Below are positions 12,026-21,515 of a DNA stretch of 64,000 nucleotides, piece after piece. The DNA comes from Sabellastarte sp. h YS-2021 (Eukaryota > Annelida > Polychaeta > Sabellida > Sabellidae): the NCBI GenBank assembly GCA_964017235.1, contig OZ024930.1:29268614-29332613 (forward strand). Direction: 5' to 3'. A program made the translations under genes and the position numbers. Numbering within the stretch: the stretch's first letter is position 1; each line of letters starts with the position of its first letter. The notes under the pieces were generated by a model. That model did no database searches. It was not told the DNA's origin and was given only the letters and a program-made list of their open reading frames with translations.

Positions 12026-12190
12026 TGACTAGCACGGCCTGTGAGGGCCTGCTACATCAGTTTGCTTCACACCTTAATTTTACGGTTCTTTCTTTAATAG
12101 TCAACCTTATTTACGCTTGGGGTACAAATTTGGTGTAGCCATATTGAAACTAGGATTTGAAGAGCAAACAAGTGTATGCAACATTTAAAA
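12026..12190 (+). repeat. left direct repeat of DIRS/Ngaro-like element
   Basis: Starts TGACTAGCACGGCCTGTGAG and ends CAACATTTAAAA. It matches 16004-16201 in the same orientation with few substitutions and about 30 bp less, mainly two internal gaps. Same-orientation repeats around a recombinase-bearing element fit the split direct repeats of Ngaro-type elements rather than the inverted ends of DIRS1. Confidence 0.75.
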
Positions 12191-12484
12191 TCTCCTGCTA
12201 CTGAAGGCAAAAGAAAAACCAGAGCATGAGACAAGGCCAGGATTTGAAGTCTAGCTCAGTGGGTGTCAGGTCAACTTGCAAACATTCTTTTGATTGAAGA
12301 TCAGGCACTATCCAAGAATATGTTGACCCAGATGGCAGCTGCAATGAGGGATGCCGTATCTCTTCTGTGGCCTGGTGTAAGGTCGGCTTGGGCCATTTTA
12401 ATGTCTGATATCGAGGAAGGCAGATAGGGATGGGCTGATTCTATGCAGTGGTCCCTCAATAGAATTAGCAATTGACAGTTCGCA

Positions 12485-12703
12485 ATGCATAATACTCAAT
12501 CCGTAGCAACATCGGGTTCCAAGGTGAGAATCTGTCGATATTTCAATGAAGGTATGTGCACCAGTGAATGTCATCATGGTACATACAAGCATTTCTGTGC
12601 GCATTGCTACAAACAAGGACGTTCCCTGGGACACCCAGAGTTTAAATGTTTCAACCGTAGCTCTACCGTTAACCAGGAGCATAGGTCATCAACAGGGAAA
12701 TAG
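12485..12703 (+). pseudogene. gag-like Cys/His finger segment of DIRS/Ngaro-like fossil
   Basis: A 72-residue frame carries RICRYFNEGMCTSECHHGTY then HFCAHCYKQGRSLGHPEFKC. The C-x-x-FN-x-G-x-C ... H-x-C-x-x-C ... H-x4-C spacing is the nucleic-acid-binding finger typical of gag-like products in this order. A related motif is seen on the minus strand at 24555-24640. Upstream (12290-12420) is more gag-like coding DNA. Confidence 0.7.
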
Positions 12704-12750
12704 GTTTTTGGTCGACCCTTGAATCACTCTGGAACTGTGCTCTGCAATCT

Positions 12751-12971
12751 GGAGGCTCAAGTTATTATTATTATTATTATTATTATTGACATTGACTCTT
12801 AGAAAAGTGAAGTAAATTACGATACATTTTGTGGTGGTGGTGTTGTAGACTTATGTGATATTGGAGGCTCAAGTTATTATTATTATTATTATTATTGACA
12901 TTGACTCTTTGAAAAGTGAAGTAAATTACGATACATTTTGTGGTGGTGGTGTTGTAGACTTATGTGATATT
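12751..12971 (+). repeat. tandem duplication, 112-bp unit with (TTA)n
   Basis: Unit 12751-12862 is repeated at 12863-12971. Both begin GGAGGCTCAAG, carry a (TTA)n microsatellite and end TTATGTGATATT. They are nearly identical except for microsatellite length and a substitution or two, so the duplication is much younger than the fossil element around it. Confidence 0.92.
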
Positions 12972-13439
12972 CCTATATCATCTTTACATAACTATGATTG
13001 TGGGTTCGAATATTATCCCCACAGATGCAATGTTGACCATAACGGTTTTGTGGCTGGCAAGATCCCAGTTAATGGCTATATGTAAAGTATTAAAAAAGTT
13101 AATTCGAATGGATTTAACAGAACTGTTATTCCAATAGATAATGATAAGAATGAGCATATTTATAATGCAATACTGGTTGATAACAATGTTAACATGGATC
13201 AGACCACAATATATCACGATTATAATTTAGATAACCAGGACTATCAGCAGGCTATCATGAGCTTTACGAATTTTGAATATTGCTTTCAGAATCAATGGGC
13301 TTGTTTAGTTTACATTAATGATAGGGCAAACTCGAAACTTAAAGGGTTTTACTTGTACTAGAGTTCTCCAACAGGTGATCATTGTGGGCTGGCCCCATAT
13401 GCATGCCCTATAGAAGGGGCCCTGTATATAACAAAAGAT

Positions 13440-14760
13440 GTGAAAATTCATATGGTGGCCATATCTAGGCAACATGGCCATGTTGATTATGAGGATGAGG
13501 GATACAATACCCCTAAAACAGTCTATGACAATTACTGTAAAGATACCAGGGCTTATGAATACTATGGTCATAATTATGAGACTTACTTAACAAACATCAT
13601 TGATGCAATCATGCAAAATGAAAATCTTGATGTTGACTACCCTATGGTAACACAATATGGTGGGAATGACAGTGGTACCTACCTCACTCAAAGTTTGACC
13701 TTGGGCTCGTCGAAAGATGCAGATTTGATGGATACTTGTGATAACCTGAATACCAATCACTATTCGGATAACAGAGTATTTGCAGATTTTAATTATACGG
13801 ATAAGAGAATAGGTTACTTGAACCAAGCACCCACTGGTTTTTCTTTCATGGGTCCTGATAGGGAGCCCATCCAAATCGATTCGATTGATAAGTTACTGCA
13901 TACTGCGGATATTATTCTCAGTACTGGAGTTCCTAACTACCAAATGGCTAGAATACCCATAAAAACTGGTCTTAATGTAGAAGTGTGGGAACATCACCTT
14001 CGTGATTATGCAGACAAATGCCTCCTCCAATACATTAAGTTTGGTTATCCATTGTCACTAAATTATCCACATGAATTATGTAACCAAGAAATCACTAATC
14101 ACTATTCGGCTTGTCAATAACCCAAACAGGTTCAGATATATCTTGACAGAGAAACAGAATGGGGTGCTTTATTAGGCTCTATTGACAATATTACACATAG
14201 TTCTCCTCTATTAACCAGGCCTAAAAACACAGACAAGAGGTGAGTTATATTGAACCTTTCTCACCCCTATGGCCACTCAGTGAATGATCACGTACACAAG
14301 AATGCATTTGATTCTTCACCTTTCATATTACAATTTCCATGTATTGACGATATAACACAAAGCATTAAAGATGCAACTGGGGACACAGTATTATTCAAAG
14401 TAGACTTGGCTTGTGCTTTTCGCAACCTTAGGGTTGATCCAGCCGATGCGCTTAAGCCGGGAATTAAATGGAATAAGGCATTTTATGTGGATCTAGCCAT
14501 TGCATTCGGTTAGATGCACGGGTCCGGATCTTTCCAGATTTTGTCCGACAAAATTGCACATATCATGGCCAAAAAGGGTGTAAAGTTGCACTGCTATATT
14601 GACGACTACATAGTAGTTACGCCAAAACTTAAAGCCACAGAGCAATTCTCGCTTTTATGCGACCTGTTACAGGAATTGGGTTAACCACTAAATGCTAATT
14701 AGGTCAGCCCTCCCACTAAAAGACTCGCGTGTCTTGGTATTGATATTGACATTGAAAACA
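13440..14760 (+). pseudogene. reverse transcriptase region of DIRS/Ngaro-like fossil
   Basis: The 13440-14120 frame (226 aa) carries the block MARIPIKTGLNVEVWEHHLR then YIKFGYPLSL. The frame 14250-14513 carries LNLSHPYGHSVNDHVHKNAF-type RT finger sequence and VDLACAFRNLRVDPADA. A downstream segment near 14590 has HCYIDDYIVV, the YIDD catalytic signature of this order. The region is broken; no intact product is expected. Confidence 0.75.
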
Positions 14761-14765
14761 ATACC

Positions 14766-15317
14766 ATGAGTATTGCACAGGACAAGCTTGACAGCATTTA
14801 TGAAGCATGCTTGGTGGCCAGTAAAAAGAACTACCTTTCTAAACAGGCTTTTCAATCTTTACTAGGCAAACTTATTTATATTCAGAAATGTGTTAAACCG
14901 TCTCGCATATTTATCAACAGAATTCTTGAGTTATTTAGAAACAACTCTAGTGATAGGAAAATTCAGTTGACTTCTGATTTTCACAAAGATATACAATGGT
15001 TCTTGGCCTTTCTCCCATCATATAATGGCATTTCATACATAATCAAAACTAAGATTGATCATGAGCAAACACTCTTCTTAGATGCTTGTTTGACAGGCAT
15101 GGGAGCTGTCTGGCGCAATAGAGTATATGCTACCCCTATCCATAACTGTGGTGACCTTAAACTGGCCTTATGGGTCTGGGGAAAACTGTGGCAGCATGGT
15201 TCCATTTCTGTCAAATGTGACAACCTTGGAGTGGTTCTGGTGGTTAAGACCGGAAAAACAAAAGATTATTTCTTGGCTCTTTGCATCAGGAACATATGGC
15301 TTTTGACAGCTGCATAG
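14766..15317 (+). pseudogene. RNase H-like region of DIRS/Ngaro-like fossil
   Basis: A 183-residue frame. The N-part (SLLGKLIYIQKCVKPSRIFI, then IQWFLAFLPSYNGISY) is the RT connection seen also at 50.8 and 47.5 kb. The C-part (LFLDACLTGMGAVW, then VKCDNLGVVLVVKTGKTKD) carries the RNase H aspartates in the style of this order. Downstream (about 15320-15430) VADTLSRIYSDKP-type sequence continues the domain. Confidence 0.75.
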
Positions 15318-15491
15318 ATCTAGAAATGTTATAGTAGACACATTATCTCGAATTTATTCTGACAAGCCAGTGAATTCTCACATCTTGGCTGACCTAGAGC
15401 TTAACTTCATTTGGGACAGAGTTTCAGCATAGTATTTTGACCTGGATACACATTTATAATTTCAGATACCAGCTCTTCAGCAGCTGTACTT

Positions 15492-15996
15492 GTGAAAACT
15501 GCTCTCCACAGGACTAAGACTGCTTATAGACCTTCTACAAAGAGTGCACATACAACTCACCTCAGGACTTATCTTTCATTCACAATATTCATGTCTTTGC
15601 CTCATCAGCCGTCTGTTCATTCTCTCCTTGCATTTATGGAATTCTTGTATGCTAATTCTATTTCTCACAAAGTAATTCTCAACTATGTTTCTTCCATATA
15701 ACAGGCTGCTAGACATTTTGATTGGGATTTGACTCCATTCTCCCATCACCAGATTCCAAATTCCAGCATTACAAAATAGGAACTTATGTCCAGTCTTGGC
15801 CCTTAAGTAGCTTTTGGCATCTCGTTCTCTCCCTCCTTCAGCTCCTTTGTTTGCTCACAAATCTCTTCCATTCTACCCAGTGATTGACACTACCCTCAGG
15901 GATGGTTTGAGAAACTTTTTGACACATATTGGCATTCCACTATTAGGACACGGCTTCCACACCTTCAGGCATTGTGGAGCCACTTTAGCCACTTAG
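15492..15996 (+). pseudogene. tyrosine recombinase parts of DIRS/Ngaro-like fossil
   Basis: The 15492-15701 frame has the SAM-like core-binding domain (TKTAYRPSTKSAHTTHLRTY, then LLAFMEFLYANSIS). The 15814-15996 frame has GHGFHTFRHCGATLAT, whose HTFRH supplies the HxxR catalytic box. The recombinase is incomplete here. It lies directly 5' of the right direct repeat, as expected for the last coding part of the element. Confidence 0.75.
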
Positions 15997-16003
15997 GAAA
16001 CTG

Positions 16004-16201
16004 TGACTAGAACGGCCTGTGAGGGGCCTGCTACATCAGTAAGCTTCACACCTTAATTTTACGGTTCTTTCTTGAATAGTCAACCTTATTTACATAACAA
16101 CCAATCACAAAGCGCTTGGGGTTCAATTTTGGAACCCTATGGGGTGTAGCCATATTGAAACTAGGATTTGAAGAGCAAACAAGTGTATGCAACATTTAAA
16201 A
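16004..16201 (+). repeat. right direct repeat of DIRS/Ngaro-like element
   Basis: TGACTAGAACGGCCTGTGAG ... CAACATTTAAAA matches 12026-12190, with extra segments such as ATAACAACCAATCACAAAGCG that the left copy lacks. Confidence 0.75.
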
Positions 16202-16249
16202 CACATAGGGCTATGGTTGAGGTCAATTGAATTTGACCTTTTGGCGGTG

Positions 16250-16440
16250 CCAGGCTGACCCTCGATGGCCCCCTCTCGATGTGACACAGTAGTAATTCAA
16301 GAATTTGTAGTACAAGGTAGGGCCAGGCAATTCCCTGTTAGCCCCCTCTCAAAGAATATGCCCTTTACTAACATATGACTAGGCAGGAGCAGGCAGTACC
16401 CTGTTCCCCCTCTCGAATATGACTAATTTTAAGACTTTAA
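16250..16440 (+). repeat. short degenerate C-rich repeats at element 3' end
   Basis: Three degenerate copies of a phrase like GGCCAGGCAATTCCCTGT then CCCCCTCTC and ATATG. Two related copies follow the coding part of the 59-62 kb remnant (about 61890-62010). This ties the two elements together and marks a shared 3' non-coding region. Confidence 0.65.
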
Positions 16441-16930
16441 TTAACACTGATTTCCACAAATCTTCGATATATAATTCTAGAGACCATTTTATGTCACTCC
16501 TTGGTGTCATATACTTCTTGTAATTGTAAATACACAGATTTATGCCCACAAATATCTGTAAATTTGTGGTCTTACTTTATAATTGTGAAGTAGTTAAGAA
16601 AGTTAACCAGAAAATTATATTGATTCTTTGTCTCTAGTAGACTCAAAATTTTACCGTTATATTTATTATATCTCCAAAAATGTGTATACCATGTTTGAAG
16701 CAATCAGGAAAGAAATGTTTGTCTGTACCAGTATGAGTCTAAGACCATATGACACTGGAAAAAATATCTTCATTTGATTGAACTTTTATATTGTTACACA
16801 GTTCTTTGAAATATGTGAACACCATTTTCCAGAAAGGATTTAAGTTTAAATAATACGACTCAATATTTCAGCTACTAGTAAAGATAGATAAGGGGCAATT
16901 GGATCTCCCTATCTGCAACCCGTTTTTATT

Positions 16931-17901
16931 AACGCTCGACGATAGGAGAGGGTTATTGTGATCAGTTTGTTTCTGTCTGTCTGTCTGTCTGTCCGTCTGT
17001 CTGTCTGTGCACCGTTTCGCCCTTATAACTCAAAAACTATAACATCAATCAAGCTCAAATTTAGTGGGCAGGTATTTCATGGGGTACAGACGGATTCTTC
17101 CAAATTTGGTGTAATTTGTGTGAAAATTAAAGCCAGGAGAGAGTTTTTCTTATTTTTAATTGGGCTTTTACAGTGAAATCTGCTTCTCTTCCTCACGAAC
17201 ATAAAAAATCAATATTTTGCTTTCTGATGATGTCATTACTCTGTGATGTCACAATGCAATTGTTATTGTGAGGTCACAAACTTAGCCTTTGATACTTGCT
17301 GTCTTTAAGTAAAAATATTTCTTCTCATTTTATGTCTTGAAATTGACATAAAGATAATAAAGAGGGAGGTGGTATATTTATCATTTTTATTAATTATTAT
17401 TTCTGTTATTATTTTCTCTTTTTTCTTTCAATCCCTTGACAGTGCATCACAAGAAAATTACCAATTTACCATGCATGATTTTCACCAAGAAGTGACCTTT
17501 AAGCAATATTTTTACCTCCACCAGTTTATGTTTTTTGTGTGCTAATTGTTTGTCTATGTGTCTGTTTTTTTTCTTTTTTTCTTTTTATTTTTTTTTTTTG
17601 GGGGGGGGGGGGGTTATGTGTGTGTTTAGATTACTCCAGAACTAATAAACAGATCTTAATTAAAAAAAATGTGGGTAGGACCTGACCGAAGGCAGAAGTT
17701 ACTAAAAGAAAGATCTGGATCTTATTTTGGATATAAAAAAATCATGAATTTCCAGATGTCCCCTTTCAATGTATTTTTAATGACTTTGGCTTTCTACTTG
17801 ATATTTCTATGAACATTAATTTACATATTTGGTTTTATTTTATTGTCTCCCTTAAAATACTTTATATTACTTGAGAGACTGGTCACATGGAGTCGAGCGT
17901 T
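16931..17901 (+). mobile_element. non-coding repeat bounded by AACGCTCGAC inverted repeat, with (TCTG)n
   Basis: AACGCTCGAC at 16931-16940 is exactly inverted as GTCGAGCGTT at 17892-17901. A (TCTG)n microsatellite (16972-17009) follows the left arm, then CTTATAACTCAAAAACTATA near 17014. A poly(T)/14-G run lies at 17580-17613. No coding frame is present. The layout (subterminal inverted repeat, tetranucleotide array, non-coding body) recalls Helentron-associated elements or the bivalve pearl group, but the assignment is inference. Confidence 0.5.
16972..17009 (+). repeat. (TCTG)n microsatellite
   Basis: About nine TCTG units with one C interruption, just inside the left arm of the surrounding element. 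Confidence 0.95.
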
Positions 17902-18250
17902 TTGCTCTCTCTGAGTGCATCTTGTTAGTATTGGATCGCATATCATTACACATTGAATAACAGAAGCAATAAAATCCTTGTTAAAGAGCTTTATCCAGTT
18001 TGTAAACCTTTTATCAAAGTATTCCAGTACATTGTAAAGAAAATTCCACGATACAGAGTCAAATGCTTTTTAAAAATCTCTTAAAATTGTCAATCCCAGA
18101 ATTTTATATTTTCTGTATAGCTTATTAAATCATAGAAATAAGGACTGTCAGCAATTTGTGAAGATGTGCTTACCACTTTGTATACCATTTGTATACTGAA
18201 TCTTGAAATACTGCATTCTCATTGTTGGAGAAAAAAGTCAACAATCTACA

Positions 18251-18405
18251 TGTTGCCGTTTTGTTGCCTGTATGTTACAATGTTTACCAGTGTTGCTGGT
18301 GTGTTGCCGGCATGTGTTACATGTATGTTACCCTTTTGTTGCCTGTGTGTTGCAGTGTATACCGTTGTTGCCGGTGTGTTGCCTGTATGTGTTACATGTA
18401 TACAT
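18251..18405 (+). repeat. two-copy 75-bp tandem repeat
   Basis: TTTTGTTGCCTGT begins at 18259 and again at 18334. The unit is T/G-rich, with TGTTGCCGG and TGTTACATGTAT. The 75-bp period is divisible by three, so all three plus frames stay open for ~70-100 codons and show a 25-residue Cys/Val repeat. I read this as a by-product of composition, not a gene. Confidence 0.85.
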
Positions 18406-18661
18406 ATTTTTATATTGTATATGATATTTGTCATATACAAGATTTTTAGGACACATCTTATGTATAAAGATTGAATGATAATCAGGATTTTTCTATTGCT
18501 TGGGGCTTTTTTGAAGCACAAATGTATTGAAAATTCTCCCTTATTTAATTATTTGATGGAGATTTTAACAGTACATTGTGGTTTGACGGAGTTGTACATG
18601 TATATAGAGTAAGAATTTTTCTTTTTGAAAAAAATAAAAACTCTGTAATACAAATGTGTTA

Positions 18662-19466
18662 TACAGTAGAACCTCGATTATCCAGCCATCTATTATCCGA
18701 ATCTCCGGATTAACCGAACCGAAATCCTGTCTCCCTGCATATAATGCACAGTCTAGCGTGAGCAATAATACAGGATTTTACACAGTCTCAGAAACGATGA
18801 ATTCCAGTGCTTTATAAAACGTACCATTCACAGAAATGCCTAACTTCTTTGATCTTTATAACCATTGTTACAATAGGGGAGGGATTGATTCAATTACATG
18901 ACCCTGCTACACAACTTCTTTGATAATGCACTAATCAATGAAAGTGTATTCGATGGGGGTTTCACAATTTATAATCTCCCGGAGTAGGTTCATAGACTGA
19001 CAACGTGTACAAAAGAAAAGACGTCAACAATGCATTACCAACCAAACAGACGTATCACTGAAGGCGTGTTCGCTTGGGGTTTTACAATAAAACGTCTCCC
19101 AGAGTTTTTCAATTGACAATATGCGGGACGATGTTAATTAAAACGTCAACAATGCAAGTACCAACACAACACACGAACACAACCAGCTCAAGTCTGCGTA
19201 ATATTTTAAATAAAAATAATAATATCCATAGATATGGAGCAAATAAACAACATTTGAAGGTACACTTATATTATATGACACAAATATATTAAATTATTTT
19301 ATCAACGACCACCAATGTCCTTGTTTATTGCATAAAAACGACATTTCTCCAATTATCACCCACTCGGTGAATTTCGGTTTCCTTCATCTATCCAAACCCC
19401 TCGATTATCTGGACTGGATTGTATGTATGTCTCCCATGTGGTTCGGATAATCAAGGTTCTGCTGTA
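18662..19466. mobile_element. pogo/Tigger-type MITE with TA duplication
   Basis: The left end CAGTAGAACCTCGATTATCC (18664) and the reverse complement of the right end CAGCAGAACCTTGATTATCC (ending 19464) form terminal inverted repeats of the pogo/Tigger branch of Tc1/mariner. TA dinucleotides at 18662-18663 and 19465-19466 are the expected target duplication. The ~800-bp interior has no transposase. It has two related halves (a TGTATTCGATGGGGGTTTCACAA phrase near 18945 and a GTGTTCGCTTGGGGTTTTACAA phrase near 19065), suggesting an internal duplication. Confidence 0.88.
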
Positions 19467-19625
19467 TTAATTTATAACCCATGTAACAAATTAATGATTG
19501 TACAAAACATAAAACAGATTATAATGCAAACCGGTTTATGGGTCATCTTAGTTTACTGGTAAAATGCCTCTGTGACGTAATATTGTATTGGTGACGTAAT
19601 TATGGTGATTACGTCAATTAATTAT

Positions 19626-21515
19626 TATATCCCCAGACAAAAGTTGGGGATATATTGGATTCAGGTCCGTCGCACCGCCGTAAAATTTCCTTGTGTACGT
19701 GATAACTTAAAAACGAATCAGTATTTTCTTTTCAAACTTGGTACACATGTTAAGGGTGCCCAAAGGAAGATCCCTATTTTAAGATGACCTTAAACTCCCA
19801 AAAATAAAGAGCTTATGGCCAGCTTATGGTCAGAAATTTGACTTTTGGCCACTTAGAGCCCTCTAGGTTACAAACTATGAGGCTCATCTGGCTAAAATTT
19901 TACCTGAGAACACATGAATATATTCTTAGTACATGTGCCGAAAATCAAGACTTAAAGTTGAGGAGAAAATTGTGTTTGAGGCCCATAAAGATCCCACTTA
20001 GGGATTTTTTCCTACATTTTTCACATATTTTGCCCTATAATTTGGAAGTGGTAATTCTGATGAGTCTCAAACTGCATTAGGTATAAGTTTTATATGTAAT
20101 CCTTGTCTGTAAAAATTTAAAGGCTGTAGGTTTAAGGTATAAGGTCGATTTAAGGTCTGAAAATTACCCACAGAGACCCAATTTATGGGCTTTTTGCCAC
20201 TTTCAAGCACTGTAGCTTTCAAACTATGTCTCTAATTGAAGTGAAATATCATCTGGGAATATATCGATATGTTTTTTCTTATATGTGCCCCAAAATTTAG
20301 GCCTTTAATAGACATTAAACCTGTGTATGAGGACCTTAAACACCCACCCGAGTAACCCTTTTTCCATATATTTGGCCCTATAACTTTGAAATAATTGGCC
20401 AGAAAAGTCTCAAACTGTAGTAGATATAAGTTCTATGTGTAATATTTGTGTTTGACAAATTTAAAATCTGAAGCTGTAATTTTAAGGTCACATTGAGTTC
20501 TCTAAAATGCCCACAGATAATCATTTTATGGATTTTTTTGCCACTTTTAAGCCCTATAGTAGTCAAACTATGCGACTGATAGAGCTGAAATTTCATCTGA
20601 GAATATATTAATATGTTCTTTTTACATATGCCAGCAATAAAGGCTTTAAATAGACATGTAACCTCTGTATGTGGACCATAAACACCCCACCGAGTGACCC
20701 TTTTTCGACATTTTTCACATATGTTGCGCTATAACTTGCAAATGGGAAGTCTGAGAAGTCTCAAACTGTATTAGATATAGATTCTATATGTAATCATGAT
20801 TTTTTGACAAATTTGAAGTCTGAAACTTTAATTTTAAAATCTCATTGAGGTTACTGAAAGGCCAATAGAGACCCAATATTTGGACTTTTGCCACTTTTAA
20901 GTCCTGTGGCTGTCAAACTATGTGAGTGATAGAGCTGAGATTTCGTCTGGGAATATATTATTATGTTCTATTTACATGTGCCAAAAATCAAGGCTTTAAA
21001 TAGACTTCTAACCTGTGTATGAGGACCATGAACACCCACCCCAGTGACCTTTTTTTGACATTTTTCACATATTTGGCGCTATAACTTGCAAATGGTAAGT
21101 TTGAGAAGTCTCAAACTGTATTAGATATAGATTTTATATGTAATCTTTATTTTTTAAAATTTTGAATTCTGAAACTTTAATTTTAAAGTCACATTGAGGT
21201 CTCTGAAAGGCCCACAGAGACCCAATGTTTGGACGTTTTGCCACGTTTAAGCCCTGTGGCTGTCAAACTATGTGAGTGATAGAGCTGAAATTTCATCTGG
21301 GAATATATTATTATGTTCTATTTACATGTGCCAAAATCAAGGCTTTAAATAGACATTTAACTTGTGTATGAGGACCATAGACGCCCACCCAAGTGACCTT
21401 TTTAAACATTTTTCATATATTTTTCGATGTAATTTCGAAATGGTAAGTGTGGCAAGTTTCAAACTGTATTACCTATAATTTCAATATGTTGTCAAGCGGG
21501 GTACACATATTAAAG
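19626..21515 (+). repeat. hairpin-headed degenerate array, ~345-bp unit, about 5 copies
   Basis: The array opens with a perfect 10-bp hairpin, TATATCCCCA (19626-19635) and TGGGGATATA (19645-19654), then CCGTCGCACCGCCG. At least five degenerate units follow. The anchor GGxxTTTTTGCCACTTT recurs near 19850, 20190, 20530, 20885 and 21235. Within each unit come CTATAACTTGCAAATGG-like and TCTCAAACTGTATTAGATAT-like phrases. The end near 21490 (GGGTACACATATTAAAG) echoes the start (GGTACACATGTTAAGG). No protein is encoded. Confidence 0.8.

Larger units (their letters stand above)
12026..16440 (+). mobile_element. DIRS/Ngaro-like retroelement remnant
   Basis: Plus-strand order: direct repeat, gag-like segment with a Cys/His finger (12485-12703), RT N-terminal block (13440-14120), RT palm with YIDDY near 14600, RNase H-like region (14766-15317), recombinase N-terminal domain (15492-15701) and recombinase HxxR box (15814-15996), second direct repeat, then a C-rich tail. 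Such elements reverse-transcribe RNA and integrate with a tyrosine recombinase instead of a DDE integrase. No methyltransferase is seen. The element is broken, with several lesions; the direct repeats have clearly diverged, so it is not recent. It belongs to the same lineage as the 59-62 kb remnant. Confidence 0.82.

Noticed and set aside
18166-18521. Overlapping open frames in three plus frames and one minus frame, with a Cys-rich 25-residue repeat
   Set aside because: The openness follows from a T/G-rich 75-bp tandem repeat whose period is a multiple of three; there is no start context, domain or splice support.
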